Made by a program: the position numbers and the translations under genes. From Robertmurraya kyonggiensis (GTDB lineage: Bacteria; Bacillota; Bacilli; Bacillales; Cytobacillaceae), in assembly GCF_005116465.1 (NCBI RefSeq), contig NZ_SWBM01000001.1, forward strand, positions 372,001 through 436,000: DNA of 64,000 bases. Direction: 5' to 3'. Shown here in pieces: positions 46,094 to 56,289 of this stretch (positions are counted from its first letter, which is position 1; each line of letters begins with the position of its first letter). The notes beneath the pieces were generated by a model that saw only the letters and a program-made list of their open reading frames with translations, was not told the origin of the DNA and did not search any database.

Positions 46094-46873
46094 TTGACGA
46101 CTACTGTTTTACTAAATATCGAAAAAAATATCGCCACAATTACATTGAATCGTCCTGAAGCAGCTAATGCTTTTTCGAGGCAAATGCTCACTGAATTTAA
46201 AGAGACCATTGGAGAATTAAAGTATAACGCATCGATCCGTACTGTGATCATCACAGGTGCTGGTGAAAAAGTATTTTGCGCAGGGGCTGATTTAAAGGAA
46301 CGAGCGGGAATGACGCCTGTCGAAGTAAAACAGACAGTAGCCTTGATTCGTCAGGTTATCAATTCTGTTGAACAGCTCCCAATGCCAGTTATTGCAGCCA
46401 TCAACGGAGCAGCATTCGGGGGAGGGCTTGAACTCTCTTTAGCCTGTGATATCCGGGTAGCGACCGAAACGGCAAAGATTGGTTTGACTGAAACGTCCTT
46501 AGCGATTATACCGGGAGCAGGTGGGACGCAACGTCTACCTCGACTCATAGGTCTAGGGAAAGCGAAGGAACTAATTTACACGGCACAGAGAGTGGAAGCA
46601 TACGAAGCAAAGGAAATAGGACTGGTAGAATATGTCGTTTCAAAAGAGGAGCTTTTACAAAAAGCGAAAGAACTTGCTGATAGAATTGCTAGTAATGGGC
46701 CTATTGCCGTAGCTCAAGCAAAAAACGCTATCAATAAAGGAATGGATGCTGATTTACAGACTGGTTTAGAAATTGAACAGATGGCATATGCCGTGACCAT
46801 CCCAACAAAAGATCGTATCGAAGGACTGACAGCTTTTAAAGAGAAAAGAAAGCCGCAGTATAAGGGGGAATAA
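46094..46873 (+). CDS. Enoyl-CoA hydratase (methylglutaconyl-CoA hydratase type)
   Basis: This is a roughly 259-residue crotonase-fold hydratase. The oxyanion and CoA segments are visible as CAGADLKERAGM and AAINGAAFGGGLELSLACDIR, followed by the second Glu in GLTETSLAIIPGAGGTQRLPRLIG. In this operon it should hydrate 3-methylglutaconyl-CoA to HMG-CoA (YngF). The start is TTG at 46094 after AAAGGTGGG; a GTG at 46082 lies on that site. Confidence 0.92.
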   Translation: MTTTVLLNIEKNIATITLNRPEAANAFSRQMLTEFKETIGELKYNASIRTVIITGAGEKVFCAGADLKERAGMTPVEVKQTVALIRQVINSVEQLPMPVIAAINGAAFGGGLELSLACDIRVATETAKIGLTETSLAIIPGAGGTQRLPRLIGLGKAKELIYTAQRVEAYEAKEIGLVEYVVSKEELLQKAKELADRIASNGPIAVAQAKNAINKGMDADLQTGLEIEQMAYAVTIPTKDRIEGLTAFKEKRKPQYKGE

Positions 46874-46876
46874 GGG

Positions 46877-48427
46877 ATGACTGTTCAAACACAGGGGGAA
46901 GAAAAAATGGAACAATATCATGAACTCGTTGAAAAGATTAAACAGGGCGGCGCTAAAGGCTACCATGAAAAAAATGCGGAAAAAGGAAAGTTATTTGTTC
47001 GTAAGCGGCTTGAGCTACTTTTTGATGAGGGAATAAAAGTAGAAGATGCCTTCTTTGCAAACTGTAAAGAGGACGGACTTCCAGCAGATGGTGTGGTCAC
47101 AGGTATTGGAAAAATTCATGGTCGCACGGTCTGTGTGATGGCCAATGATTCAACAGTCAAAGCAGGTTCATGGGGTGCTCGTACAGTGGAAAAAATTATC
47201 CGAATTCAAGAGACGGCGGAGAAATTGCAAGTTCCGATGCTGTATTTAGTCGATTCGGCAGGTGCACGAATTACCGATCAAATCGAAATGTTCCCAGGCA
47301 GGCGAGGTGCTGGTCGAATATTTTACAATCAAGTAAAACTGTCTGGAAAGGTTCCGCAAATATGCTTGTTATTTGGTCCATCAGCTGCTGGTGGTGCCTA
47401 TATCCCAGCATTTTGCGATATTGTCGTGATGGTCGAAGGAAATGCATCGATGTATTTAGGCTCACCAAGGATGGCGGAAATGGTCATTGGCGAAAAGGTG
47501 ACGCTTGAAGAAATGGGTGGAGCAAAAATGCATTGCTCGGTTTCAGGCTGTGGTGATGTATTGGTTAAAACGGAAGAAGAGGCATTAACGTTCGCTCGCC
47601 GTTATTTATCCTATTTTCCACAAAGTTATAAAGAAAAGCCAGAAGTAGTGCAGCCTGGTACGGCTAAGCAATTTGAAAAATCGATTGAAGAATTGCTTCC
47701 GAAAAATCAGAATGCATCTTTTAATATGTATGAATTGATTGACCGAATCATCGATGAAGATTCTTTTTGTGAAATTAAAAAGTTATTTGCACCTGAATTG
47801 ATAACAGGCTTTGCACGATTGAACGGTCAGTCGATTGGGATACTTGCAAACCAGCCACGCGTAAAAGGTGGAGTGCTATTCCATGACTCAGCAGATAAAG
47901 CAGCGAAGTTCATTACCTTGTGTGATGCTTACCATATTCCGCTATTGTTCTTAACAGATGTTCCAGGCTTCATGATTGGAACGAAAGTCGAACGAGTCGG
48001 TATTATCCGTCATGGAGCAAAAATGATTTTCGCCATGAGCGAGGCTACTGTGCCGAAAGTTTCGGTCATTGTCCGAAAAGCTTATGGTGCAGGACTCTAT
48101 GCGATGGCTGGTCCTGCTTTTGAGCCAGATTGCTGCCTAGCTCTTCCATCCGCAAAAATTGCGGTTATGGGGCCAGAGGCGGCAGTGAATGCGGTGTACG
48201 CTAATAAAATCGCGGCACTTCCAGAAGAGGAACGTCAGGAATTCATTCAGCAGAAGCGGCATGAATACGATCAGGACATCGATATTTATCGCCTAGCCTC
48301 TGAAATGATTATTGATGAAATCGTTGAACCGAACAGCCTTCGCGATGAACTTGTGAATCGGTTTGAAGTGTATAAGTCGAAGTATCAAGTGTTTACTGAT
48401 CGGAAGCATGGGGTTTATCCGGTTTAG
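46877..48427 (+). CDS. Methylcrotonyl-CoA carboxylase carboxyltransferase subunit
   Basis: This is a 516-residue carboxyltransferase with two crotonase-like halves (about 30-260 and 275-510). Both oxyanion loops are visible: DSAGARITDQIEMFPGRRGAGRIF and FLTDVPGFMIGTKVERVGIIRHGAKM. It moves the carboxyl group from biotin to 3-methylcrotonyl-CoA. It corresponds to YngE. The ATG at 46877 follows GGGGG; an ATG 30 bases later, after AGGGGG, is an equally good alternative. It closes the operon before a terminator shared with the convergent gene. Confidence 0.94.
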   Translation: MTVQTQGEEKMEQYHELVEKIKQGGAKGYHEKNAEKGKLFVRKRLELLFDEGIKVEDAFFANCKEDGLPADGVVTGIGKIHGRTVCVMANDSTVKAGSWGARTVEKIIRIQETAEKLQVPMLYLVDSAGARITDQIEMFPGRRGAGRIFYNQVKLSGKVPQICLLFGPSAAGGAYIPAFCDIVVMVEGNASMYLGSPRMAEMVIGEKVTLEEMGGAKMHCSVSGCGDVLVKTEEEALTFARRYLSYFPQSYKEKPEVVQPGTAKQFEKSIEELLPKNQNASFNMYELIDRIIDEDSFCEIKKLFAPELITGFARLNGQSIGILANQPRVKGGVLFHDSADKAAKFITLCDAYHIPLLFLTDVPGFMIGTKVERVGIIRHGAKMIFAMSEATVPKVSVIVRKAYGAGLYAMAGPAFEPDCCLALPSAKIAVMGPEAAVNAVYANKIAALPEEERQEFIQQKRHEYDQDIDIYRLASEMIIDEIVEPNSLRDELVNRFEVYKSKYQVFTDRKHGVYPV

Positions 48428-48439
48428 AGAAACTCATAA

Positions 48440-48472
48440 GAAAAACGCAGGAAAAATTACCTGCGTTTTTCT
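48440..48472. terminator. Bidirectional terminator
   Basis: AAAAACGCAGG pairs with CCTGCGTTTTT over an eight-base loop and serves both convergent genes. Confidence 0.9.
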
Positions 48473-49194
48473 TACTTTTCCCGTGTCATCTTAACCAACG
48501 TAATAATATCTTGTGAAACAGCCTCATACGGTACGTCATCTTTCTTCAAATCATTTTTAATCTTTTCAATAAGCGCCACTGCTTTCGGATTGGTAACGGT
48601 TAGGGTTTGAACATTCCCATTAAAAACCTTGTTCATGTAATTTTTTGCTTTATCAAGATTGTCATCCACATCTGGAGCTGCTGTCTCTTGTGATGTGTCC
48701 TGATTATTTCCATTAGGATTTGTCATTCCGTTGGCACTGTTTAGAACATGGTTCTGCATCGAATCATATTGATTGGAAGTCGTCTCAGCTGCTGCTCTTG
48801 CAAGAATAACTGTGTCATCTAAAACGAATACCTTTACCCCGCTAATACCTTCGCTACCTAATCTGGATTCTAGATGAGAAGAAATGCCTCCATCATGTAG
48901 GCCGGAGCTTCCAATCATACTATAGACATCTGTTCCGGCCCCATGAGTCGTTCCACCGTGTTCATCGGTAGTTTGTCTTTTTTCGCCATTTTCACTTGGG
49001 ATAATTAAGCCGTCATTCAAATTTTCGGTAGATACGTTTTTGTCATATACGTTGGTTGCGTGAGGACTGTGGGTGTCGATATGCTGTCCTTCCTCTGCTT
49101 GTACCGTTTCATCGACTGCATTTTGTTGGCCGGCGCATGCTGAAAGAGTCAAAATAATTCCTATAGGAACCGCTATTTTCCAAGTTTTTTTCAT
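48472..49194 (-). CDS. YhcN/YlaJ-family sporulation lipoprotein
   Basis: This is a 240-residue lipoprotein: signal peptide with lipobox LSAC (Cys20), then a polar His/Asn/Gly-rich region (about 25-100), then the YhcN/YlaJ domain (about 105-240) with SGVKVFVLDDTVILARAA and the VTNPKAVALIEKIKNDLKK tail. Family members are made in the forespore or found in spores and affect germination or outgrowth. An Asn/Gly/Gln-rich insertion around 150-170 splits the domain. AGAGGTGG precedes the ATG on this strand. Confidence 0.85.
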   Translation of the reverse strand: MKKTWKIAVPIGIILTLSACAGQQNAVDETVQAEEGQHIDTHSPHATNVYDKNVSTENLNDGLIIPSENGEKRQTTDEHGGTTHGAGTDVYSMIGSSGLHDGGISSHLESRLGSEGISGVKVFVLDDTVILARAAAETTSNQYDSMQNHVLNSANGMTNPNGNNQDTSQETAAPDVDDNLDKAKNYMNKVFNGNVQTLTVTNPKAVALIEKIKNDLKKDDVPYEAVSQDIITLVKMTREK

Positions 49195-49304
49195 ATTTTT
49201 CCACCTCTAAAAGTTAGATTTTATGTTATCTTGCCCAAATTATTTCTGTGTATGAATGGATTTTATTGGGGCATTCTATCGGTAAAATGTAGGAGGTGGA
49301 TTTT

Positions 49305-50057
49305 ATGGCAGATAATGCTAATCAACAGGAAAAAAATGAATCTCTTACCCGTCGTAGATTTCTTAAGAATTCTGGAATTGCTATTGGTGGTTTAGCTGTA
49401 GGTGGAGCCTTAGGTAGTTTAATTCCTTTTAAAGATAAAACGACGAATGAAGATGTCAAAACTGAACAACATGTTGAAAATTACAATCTCGCCCTAATGT
49501 TTTTTACCCAACAACAATTTCGAATGGTCGAAGCGGCGACAGAACGGATTTTTCCAGCCGATGACAATGGTCCAGGGGCGAAGGATTTAGGAGTTGCCTA
49601 TTTTATTGATCACCAATTAAGTGGAGACTGGGGCTTTAATGCAAGGGAATACATGCATCCACCGTTTTTTAAAGGTGAAAAAGTGCAAGGGTATCAAGGT
49701 CGACTTAGACGTCGTGAAATTTTTGATATTGGACTTCGAGAACTGCAAAATCATAGCTTAACAAAATTCGAAAAGAACTTTATTGATTTAGACGAAGAAC
49801 AACAAATTGATGTTCTAACGGATTTTGCTGAGGATAAGGTCCAGTTGACTACGATTTCACCAAGCGGATTTTTCAATATGTTGAGAACCGCTACATTAGA
49901 AGGAGCTTATAGCGATCCTTTATATAGTGGAAATCGCAATATGGATGGCTGGAAAATGCGCAATTATCCAGGCAGTCAAATGGCCTATACGGATGTGATT
50001 GATCAAGAGTTTAAGGTAATTGCACCAAAAAGTCTTAAGGATCATTTAGGACATTAA
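49305..50057 (+). CDS. Gluconate 2-dehydrogenase subunit 3 family protein, Tat-exported
   Basis: This 250-residue protein starts with a twin-arginine signal (TRRRFLKNSG at about residues 15-24, then a Gly/Ala-rich core). The rest matches the small gamma subunit of membrane gluconate and related sugar-acid or polyol dehydrogenases (FTQQQFRMVEAATERIFPADDNGPGAKDLG). It should escort the folded flavoprotein encoded next across the membrane. The ATG at 49305 follows AGGAGG by eight bases. Confidence 0.9.
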   Translation: MADNANQQEKNESLTRRRFLKNSGIAIGGLAVGGALGSLIPFKDKTTNEDVKTEQHVENYNLALMFFTQQQFRMVEAATERIFPADDNGPGAKDLGVAYFIDHQLSGDWGFNAREYMHPPFFKGEKVQGYQGRLRRREIFDIGLRELQNHSLTKFEKNFIDLDEEQQIDVLTDFAEDKVQLTTISPSGFFNMLRTATLEGAYSDPLYSGNRNMDGWKMRNYPGSQMAYTDVIDQEFKVIAPKSLKDHLGH

Positions 50058-50075
50058 TAGAATGAGGTGATGAGC

Positions 50076-51791
50076 GTGGCAAAGAAATTACCAAAGGTAG
50101 ATGTGGTCATTGTTGGTGTTGGCTGGGCAGGGGGGATTATCGCTGCTGAGTTAACCAAACAGGGCCTAAATTGCGTCGGGTTAGAAAGAGGAAAAGAGCG
50201 AAAAACTGAGGATTATTTCATGGTCCATGATGAGCTTCGCTATGCCCTTAGATATGAACTTATGCAGGATCTTTCTAAGGAGACAATTACATTCAGAGGC
50301 AACGAAAAGCTTCGAGCATTACCGATGCGCCAATATGGATCTTTTATATTGGGAGATAATTTAGGAGGTTCAGGAGTTCATTGGAATGGTCAAACCTATC
50401 GTTTTCTTCCTTACGATTTTGAAATTCGTAGCCAAACAATCGAGAGATATGGGAAGAAAAAGATTCCGAAGGACATGACGATTCAGGATTGGGGTATCAC
50501 CTATGATGAACTGGAGCCGTATTTCGATAAATTTGAAAAAATGGCTGGTATTTCTGGAGAAGAAAATCCTCTTGGGCCAAAAAGATCCAGCCCATATCCT
50601 ACTCCGCCGATGAAAACAACACCGGCACTGGAAAAATTCCGAAAAGCAGCAACAAACTTAAAGCTCCATCCATATAATCGCCCTTCTGGAAATCTATCAG
50701 AGGCGTATACAAATCCTGACGGGGTTTCTCGAGCAGCTTGTCAATATTGTGCGTATTGTGAGCGATTTGGTTGTGAATATGGGGCGAAAGCTGACCCAGT
50801 TGTTACGGTAATTCCAGTGGCGAAAAAGACAGGAAAGTTTGAAATACGTACTCATTCGAATGTGAGACGGGTGTTGAAATCAGGTAACAAGGCCACAGGA
50901 GTTATGTATATCGACACAACAACAGGTGAAGAGATTGAACAGCCTGCAGATATTGTAGTGCTAACAAGCTATGTTTTTAATAATGTAAGACTTTTGCTGC
51001 AATCAGGCATTGGTCGTCCATATGATCCTAACACGGGGACTGGCGTTATCGGGAAAAATTATGCTTATCAGGTTCAAAAAGGGAGTGCCACAGGCTTTTT
51101 TGAAAAAGAAGAGTTCAATACGTATGCGGGTGCAGGTGCACTCGGGATGGTACTCGATGATTATAATGGCGATAATTTTGATCATACCAAGCTAGATTTC
51201 ATTCATGGCGGATCGATTGCCATTTCGCAAACAGGACTTCGTCCGATATCTAACAACAAAGTACCAAAAGGAACACCTACATGGGGAAAAGAGTTTAAAG
51301 CAAATTCGGTTAAATATGCTAATCGGATGTTATCCGTTGGGGGACAAGGGGCCAGTATGCCGTTTAAGCATCATTATCTTGATCTCGATCCGACCTATAA
51401 GGATGAGTTCGGTGACCCATTAGTGCGGATAACCTTTGATTTTGAAGAACAGGACCGACAATTGGCTAAGTATTTAAATGAACGCTGTATCGAAATTATG
51501 AAGGAAATGGGGGCAGATCTTATTGATCCGTTTGAAGAGTTAGGTCCATATGACATTACGACCTACCAATCTACCCACAATACTGGCGGTATTATTATGG
51601 GAGCAGAACCAGATACATCAGCCGTTAATAATTATATGCAAATGTGGGATGCTGAAAATGTTTTTGCTGTTGGTGCGACTGCGTTCCCGCATAATAGCGG
51701 CTATAATCCTACTGGTACGGTCGGGGCGTTAGCTTATCGAGCAGCTGAAGGGATTATGTCTTACAGAGAAAAAGGTGGAATTTTAGCTTAA
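50076..51791 (+). CDS. GMC oxidoreductase, gluconate/polyol dehydrogenase flavoprotein
   Basis: This is a roughly 571-residue FAD-linked GMC dehydrogenase. The FAD fold starts at [26 protein letters not shown] contacts FAD, and the C-terminal [24 protein letters not shown] holds the active-site His/Asn pair. It has no signal peptide, so it should be carried by the Tat signal of its partner. A Cys-rich patch [15 protein letters not shown] near residue 225 is typical of this subfamily. The cytochrome subunit seen in Gluconobacter is absent. I prefer GTG 50076, eight bases after GAGG; an ATG at 50070 is possible. Confidence 0.9.
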   Translation: MAKKLPKVDVVIVGVGWAGGIIAAELTKQGLNCVGLERGKERKTEDYFMVHDELRYALRYELMQDLSKETITFRGNEKLRALPMRQYGSFILGDNLGGSGVHWNGQTYRFLPYDFEIRSQTIERYGKKKIPKDMTIQDWGITYDELEPYFDKFEKMAGISGEENPLGPKRSSPYPTPPMKTTPALEKFRKAATNLKLHPYNRPSGNLSEAYTNPDGVSRAACQYCAYCERFGCEYGAKADPVVTVIPVAKKTGKFEIRTHSNVRRVLKSGNKATGVMYIDTTTGEEIEQPADIVVLTSYVFNNVRLLLQSGIGRPYDPNTGTGVIGKNYAYQVQKGSATGFFEKEEFNTYAGAGALGMVLDDYNGDNFDHTKLDFIHGGSIAISQTGLRPISNNKVPKGTPTWGKEFKANSVKYANRMLSVGGQGASMPFKHHYLDLDPTYKDEFGDPLVRITFDFEEQDRQLAKYLNERCIEIMKEMGADLIDPFEELGPYDITTYQSTHNTGGIIMGAEPDTSAVNNYMQMWDAENVFAVGATAFPHNSGYNPTGTVGALAYRAAEGIMSYREKGGILA

Positions 51792-51802
51792 GAGGTGGAA
51801 GT

Positions 51803-51994
51803 ATGCTATCGAATATTGGTATTCCGGGATTAATCCTTATTTTAATCATCGCGTTAATAATATTTGGACCGAAAAAACTTCCGGAAATCGGTTCTGCAGT
51901 GGGAAAGACCTTATCAGAGTTTAAACGAACAGCCACATCGATCATTGATGAAGACGAGGAAGGAATAGATATGGTTGAGAAGAAGCAACCATAA
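51803..51994 (+). CDS. tatA: Twin-arginine translocase subunit TatA
   Basis: This is a 63-residue protein with one N-terminal membrane helix, the hinge [10 protein letters not shown], an amphipathic helix ([10 protein letters not shown]) and an acidic tail, as in TatA. It forms the variable-size pore of the Tat system. It sits 11 bases after the GMC gene behind AAGAGGTGG, so this operon carries its own pore subunit for its Tat substrate. No tatC is seen here. Confidence 0.94.
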   Translation: MLSNIGIPGLILILIIALIIFGPKKLPEIGSAVGKTLSEFKRTATSIIDEDEEGIDMVEKKQP

Positions 51995-52001
51995 TTAAAT
52001 G

Positions 52002-52040
52002 GAAAGAAGCTGATCATAATTAACCAGCTTCTTTTATTTA
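52002..52040. terminator. Bidirectional terminator
   Basis: AAAGAAGCTG pairs with CAGCTTCTTT, with T run; it serves tatA and the convergent kinase gene. Confidence 0.85.
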
Positions 52041-53291
52041 TTTCCCCTCATAAAAAGGCAACTCAATAATAAAGGTAGTTCCCATCCCATATTCACTTTT
52101 AATATTAATTTTTCCCTTTAACTGTTCAATGATTTGAAAAGATATCGTCAAGCCAATTCCAGTTCCTTTTTCTTTTGTGGAATAAAAGGGTGTACCAATC
52201 CGTGAAAGTTGTGATTTAGTCATGCCCTCACCGTTATCGGCAATTTTAATGACTACTTTTTTGTTAGCCTCATAAGCGTGTATTTCTAGTATTCCGTTAC
52301 TCTCCATTGCCTCGATTCCATTTTTCAAGATATTAATAAAGACCTGTTTAACTTCATCAGTATTCCCATTTATATAGAGGTTATCTTCAATTCTTGAAAC
52401 CACTTCAATATTTTGGAAATTTGTATAAGAAGTCATAAGCTCGATTGTTTTCGTTAATTCTTCGCTAATGTTGACCACTTGAAACGATGAGTTATTCGGC
52501 CTTGCTAAAGATAGATAATCATTAATAATATCCTGAGCACGAGTCAATTCTCCCAAAGAAATTTCGATATAATTCCGTTGTGTATCGGTAATATTTTCAT
52601 CCCTCTTGATCAACTGTAAAAAACCGTTAATCGTCGTCATTGGATTTCTTACCTCGTGAGCAACCGATGCAGCAAGCTGGCTAATTACATTCAGTTTTTC
52701 AGAACGTTTTAACTCCCGTTGTAAAAATAATTGTTGTTTCAGATTTTCAATAAGAAGGAAGACAAGCATTAACGTGAACCAAGTGATTAATGAGAAAATA
52801 AAAACCGTTAAAATGTAGTCAAGTTGCTCTCTTTTAATCATAGTAATACTTCTAGTTAACGTTATGAGCCAATAGACGCCACTAATGGAAAGAAGCTTTT
52901 TTTTCAAGCTGAGCAGTTTGAATTTTTTTCTAAGATAATAAAAAATGACTGTAATAATAGAATAGTTGATAAAAAATACCAAGAGGTTCAATTCATCTAA
53001 AAAATTCAAATAAATAAGCATAATGATAACAGTGATGATTCCTGGAACCATCCCGATATACATGAAAGCGACGATAATGGGAATTAACCTAAAATCATAA
53101 ACAAACCCATTTGCATAACTAACTGGAAAGGACATTGTTAATAGGAGAATGATAATAACCATTCCTAATAGCTTTCCTCTGTGAGATTTACTAGAATAGA
53201 TATTTTTTAGTATGGCTAAAAAATAGAATACAAGAATAGGAAAGATGACAATTAGAACATGATATAGTATGTGACCAATATTTTCTAGCAA
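52038..53291 (-). CDS. Sporulation-type membrane sensor histidine kinase (KinB-like)
   Basis: This is a 417-residue kinase with about six N-terminal helices (residues 1-190), a dimerisation domain with phospho-accepting His in AASVAHEVRNPMTTINGFLQL (about residue 215) and a C-terminal ATPase domain (about 300-415; N box VFINILKNGIEA, G box NGEGM and GTGIGL). The membrane half resembles the 5TM-LYT/KinB type, which feeds the Spo0F phosphorelay. No response regulator gene is adjacent, typical of orphan sporulation kinases. Which Kin it corresponds to is not certain. Confidence 0.87.
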   Translation of the reverse strand: MLENIGHILYHVLIVIFPILVFYFLAILKNIYSSKSHRGKLLGMVIIILLLTMSFPVSYANGFVYDFRLIPIIVAFMYIGMVPGIITVIIMLIYLNFLDELNLLVFFINYSIITVIFYYLRKKFKLLSLKKKLLSISGVYWLITLTRSITMIKREQLDYILTVFIFSLITWFTLMLVFLLIENLKQQLFLQRELKRSEKLNVISQLAASVAHEVRNPMTTINGFLQLIKRDENITDTQRNYIEISLGELTRAQDIINDYLSLARPNNSSFQVVNISEELTKTIELMTSYTNFQNIEVVSRIEDNLYINGNTDEVKQVFINILKNGIEAMESNGILEIHAYEANKKVVIKIADNGEGMTKSQLSRIGTPFYSTKEKGTGIGLTISFQIIEQLKGKINIKSEYGMGTTFIIELPFYEGK

Positions 53292-53484
53292 AACACAGAA
53301 TCCCCCTAAAAAACGCCCAATTTATTCTCCCATTTTCTTAATTTCTACAACAATAGATATAATCCTTCAAAGGATTTGTATATCCTACAAATTTTGCGGT
53401 GGGAATTTTTACCTCAAAGCTGTTTATGTGGTAACAATTACATATTTCCCATATACTTGGAATTGTAGAAGAGGTGAAGAAAGT

Positions 53485-54609
53485 TTGTCTAAAATGAATT
53501 CTCACATAATTTTATTAATGATAATAACAGTGGCTATTGCGGTAGCTGGAGCTCTTATAGCAAATCTTATCCATCTTCCAGTCCCTTGGTTGCTCGGTTC
53601 AATGGGGGCTGTATTAATTGCTTCGAGGCTCGGTTTGAAATTATACTGGTCCAAATATATGAGAGATCTTGGAACGGTCATTGTCGGTTATTCCATTGGA
53701 TTGTCCTTTACAAAAGAGGCGCTAAAATTAATTTTTGCTCAGCTTCCATCGATTTTCCTAGCGACGATTATCATTATCGGATTTTGTATAGGCTTAGCTT
53801 TTATCATTTCAAAAATGACAAGATTGGATTACCCATCGGTTCTGATTGGGAGTATACCAGGTGGATTATCACAAATGCTTCTTTTGGGGGAAGAGATAAA
53901 AGGAATTAATCTGTCCATTGTAACGTTTCTACAGGTTTCGAGATTGATTTTAATTGTCGTTTTTGTTCCATTGTTTGTGTTTAGTCCATTCGTTGCGCAT
54001 GAACCATCAAGTTCTTCCATAACCATTCATTCTCCAACAATTGGTTTAGTGGATCTATTTCCAAGTATTCTCGTGTTTATCCCGATAGTGGTCTTATCTA
54101 TTTTTCTTGCAAAAAAATTGAAGTTCCCAACTCCATATCTAGTGGGACCCATTTTTAGCACAGCAATTGTTGGCTTGATGGGATTTGTTGGGCCAACACT
54201 TCCATCAAGTGTATTAGATGTTTCGCAATTGATGATTGGTGTATATGTGGGGTTATTAATTCAATTTGAAGAAATTGAGAATAAAGCGAAAATGTTTGGT
54301 GTGGCTATTGGTTCAGGAATTATGCTTCTGCTTGGCTCTGGGGGATTAAGCTGGCTTTTTGCACATATGAAAGATATGTCCATTGCTACTAGTGTACTTA
54401 GCTTGGCACCAGGTGGTATGGACCAAATGGGGATTATGGCAGCTGAGATCCATGCAGACCTCTCGATGGTAGCGGGTTATCAGTTGTTTCGATTGTTTTT
54501 TATCTTTTTTGTTGTTCCGCCAGTCTTAAGGATATTTATTCAATATTTATATCGGAAAAAGGAAATTGCGGCTTCTATGAAAGAAATGAAAAAGGCTGTA
54601 CCCAAGTAA
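53485..54609 (+). CDS. AbrB-family membrane transporter
   Basis: This is a roughly 374-residue membrane protein with about ten helices forming two AbrB-duplication repeats (GALIANLIHLPVPWLLGSMGAVL and LAKKLKFPTPYLVGPIFSTAIVGLMG). Many databases mislabel the family as an AbrB transcription regulator or ammonia monooxygenase; neither fits. The role is unknown, possibly organic-ion transport. The start is TTG at 53485 after GAGGTGA; the frame opens 57 bases upstream. The gene ends inside the terminator that follows. Confidence 0.86.
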   Translation: MSKMNSHIILLMIITVAIAVAGALIANLIHLPVPWLLGSMGAVLIASRLGLKLYWSKYMRDLGTVIVGYSIGLSFTKEALKLIFAQLPSIFLATIIIIGFCIGLAFIISKMTRLDYPSVLIGSIPGGLSQMLLLGEEIKGINLSIVTFLQVSRLILIVVFVPLFVFSPFVAHEPSSSSITIHSPTIGLVDLFPSILVFIPIVVLSIFLAKKLKFPTPYLVGPIFSTAIVGLMGFVGPTLPSSVLDVSQLMIGVYVGLLIQFEEIENKAKMFGVAIGSGIMLLLGSGGLSWLFAHMKDMSIATSVLSLAPGGMDQMGIMAAEIHADLSMVAGYQLFRLFFIFFVVPPVLRIFIQYLYRKKEIAASMKEMKKAVPK

Positions 54610-54632
54610 ACATTCGGGTGCAGCCTTTTCAT
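54590..54632. terminator. Bidirectional terminator overlapping the 3' end of the AbrB-type gene
   Basis: AAAAGGCTGTACCC pairs with GGGTGCAGCCTTTT, with a TTTTC end; it also serves the convergent amino acid permease gene. Confidence 0.85.
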
Positions 54633-54637
54633 ATTTA

Positions 54638-56047
54638 CTAAGAAGACATTTTTTCTCTCTTCCGGAAATTCCGAACGAGTGGGTAAAAGAAAATTCCGCT
54701 TGCGAGTAGTGCGACTCCTAATAGGAAGGTCTTAAAATCGGAAGTTCCTGTATAAATCACCCAAATTGAATAGATCGTTGCTAGTGTAGCAATGATTCCA
54801 TCAGGAACTCTACTTTTACCAGTTAAGTAAGTTTCTCCTGTTGTCACAAGCTTTAATTGGTACAAAGAAGAAATTAAATAGGGTACGAGATACGCGAGTG
54901 TCGCAATATAAATGACGAAATCAAATGCACTTGCGATTGAACTTGAAATTGTTGAAAAAATAAAAATCTGAGCTAATCCGTTTGAAAGAATAAGGGAAAA
55001 GATAGGCATTCCCTTTTTGTTTTCCTTTAAAAAGGCCGGCATGAATAACCCTTGCTTTGCTGCCTGATAAGGAACCTCTGCACTTAATAAAATCCAACCT
55101 AATGTGGAACCTAATAAGCTAATTAATCCAAGACCAGCAATTAAATAGGCTCCGACTGGTCCTAAAATCGACTCAATTGCATCCACTAAAGGCTTCTCAG
55201 ATTGTATCAATTGTTCCTGAGGGAGAATCCCCATCACAAGAACACTAATGCCAATATAAATGGCTAAAGCGATTATAAGTCCAAGAATCGTAGCTTTTTT
55301 TACATCTTGCTGTTTTCTTGCTCTTCCAGCGAATACGATCGCGGATTCGACTCCGATAAATGCCCACAGGGTAGAAACGGCAGCATTGTTAATTTGACCT
55401 AGCAATCCAACCGTATTTCCAGCGTCATCATATCTTGGTGCGTCAAATGGTAACAAATAGCTTTTTTGAAAAGCAAATAATGCAATGACGATAAAGATGA
55501 AAAAACCTATAACCTTCGCAAATGTAGCGATAAAGTTGAGGGTTCCTGCTCCTTCAATTCCTTTTAATATGATGAAATGCATGCCCCATAATAGAACCGT
55601 ACAAATAATAAACGTGACAAGATTCCCTAATTGAAGCGTAAAGTTGCCAATTTGAGTTACAGTGGCATCACTATTAATAATTGGAAAGAAAGTTGATAGG
55701 TAACTTGTAAAAGTGGTGATAATAGCCACATTCCCTGCGAAATTTCCAATCCAATAGCCCCATGAAGACATAAAGCCTGAAAGAATGGAAACATTTGAAT
55801 CCTTTTTAAACAATTCTTTCGCATATATTTGCGGTCCACCATTTAATTCAGGTTTTCTAATAGCGAGGTTTCCAAACACGAGGGCAACCATAAGAACTCC
55901 AAATCCAGTCAATCCCCAACCTAATAATACTCCTGCTGGGCTTGCTGATTCTGCTAATACTCGTGGGAGCATAAATATACCAGAACCAACCATGTTCCCT
56001 ACGACCAAAGCTGTTAAAACCCAGAAGCCTAATTTATTTTCAGCCAT
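54638..56047 (-). CDS. Basic amino acid/polyamine antiporter (APC superfamily)
   Basis: This is a 469-residue APC-family transporter with 12 helices. The start KLGFWVLTALVVGNMVGSGIF and the SSWGYWIGNFAG block are typical of the arginine/ornithine and lysine antiporters (ArcD/YvsH-like). Substrate exchange, perhaps lysine-cadaverine or arginine-ornithine, is a family-level guess. GGGAGAA precedes the ATG on this strand. No deiminase or decarboxylase gene is adjacent. Confidence 0.88.
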   Translation of the reverse strand: MAENKLGFWVLTALVVGNMVGSGIFMLPRVLAESASPAGVLLGWGLTGFGVLMVALVFGNLAIRKPELNGGPQIYAKELFKKDSNVSILSGFMSSWGYWIGNFAGNVAIITTFTSYLSTFFPIINSDATVTQIGNFTLQLGNLVTFIICTVLLWGMHFIILKGIEGAGTLNFIATFAKVIGFFIFIVIALFAFQKSYLLPFDAPRYDDAGNTVGLLGQINNAAVSTLWAFIGVESAIVFAGRARKQQDVKKATILGLIIALAIYIGISVLVMGILPQEQLIQSEKPLVDAIESILGPVGAYLIAGLGLISLLGSTLGWILLSAEVPYQAAKQGLFMPAFLKENKKGMPIFSLILSNGLAQIFIFSTISSSIASAFDFVIYIATLAYLVPYLISSLYQLKLVTTGETYLTGKSRVPDGIIATLATIYSIWVIYTGTSDFKTFLLGVALLASGIFFYPLVRNFRKREKMSS

Positions 56048-56213
56048 AAAAGGTTATTCTCCCTTCAATGTGTAAATGATTTTTTATGCACAGAAATTCA
56101 TAATAACCATTTCGACAAAAATCGTCAATAGCTAATCCTTTTTCTACTTATTTAATATATCCAATAAATAGATGAGCTTAACAAAAATACTTTCGATGCT
56201 CTAATAATTTTCA

Positions 56214-56264
56214 TTGATAAACATAAGTTAGTATTTTATAATAATTAGAAATATTACGAAAATT
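56214..56264 (+). promoter_or_regulatory. Promoter and CodY-like box of the dpp operon
   Basis: TTGATA (56214-56219) and TATAAT (56237-56242) are 17 bases apart. AATATTACGAAAATT (56250-56264), just downstream, matches the CodY box AATTTTCWGAAAATT at 12 of 15 positions. The B. subtilis dpp operon is repressed by CodY and AbrB during rapid growth. Confidence 0.65.
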
Positions 56265-56289
56265 TATCATACCAAAGGAGGGCACGCGA

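Noticed and set aside
53485-54609. AbrB transcription regulator
   Set aside because: The protein is a multi-helix membrane protein; the regulator label often given to this family is an inherited naming error.
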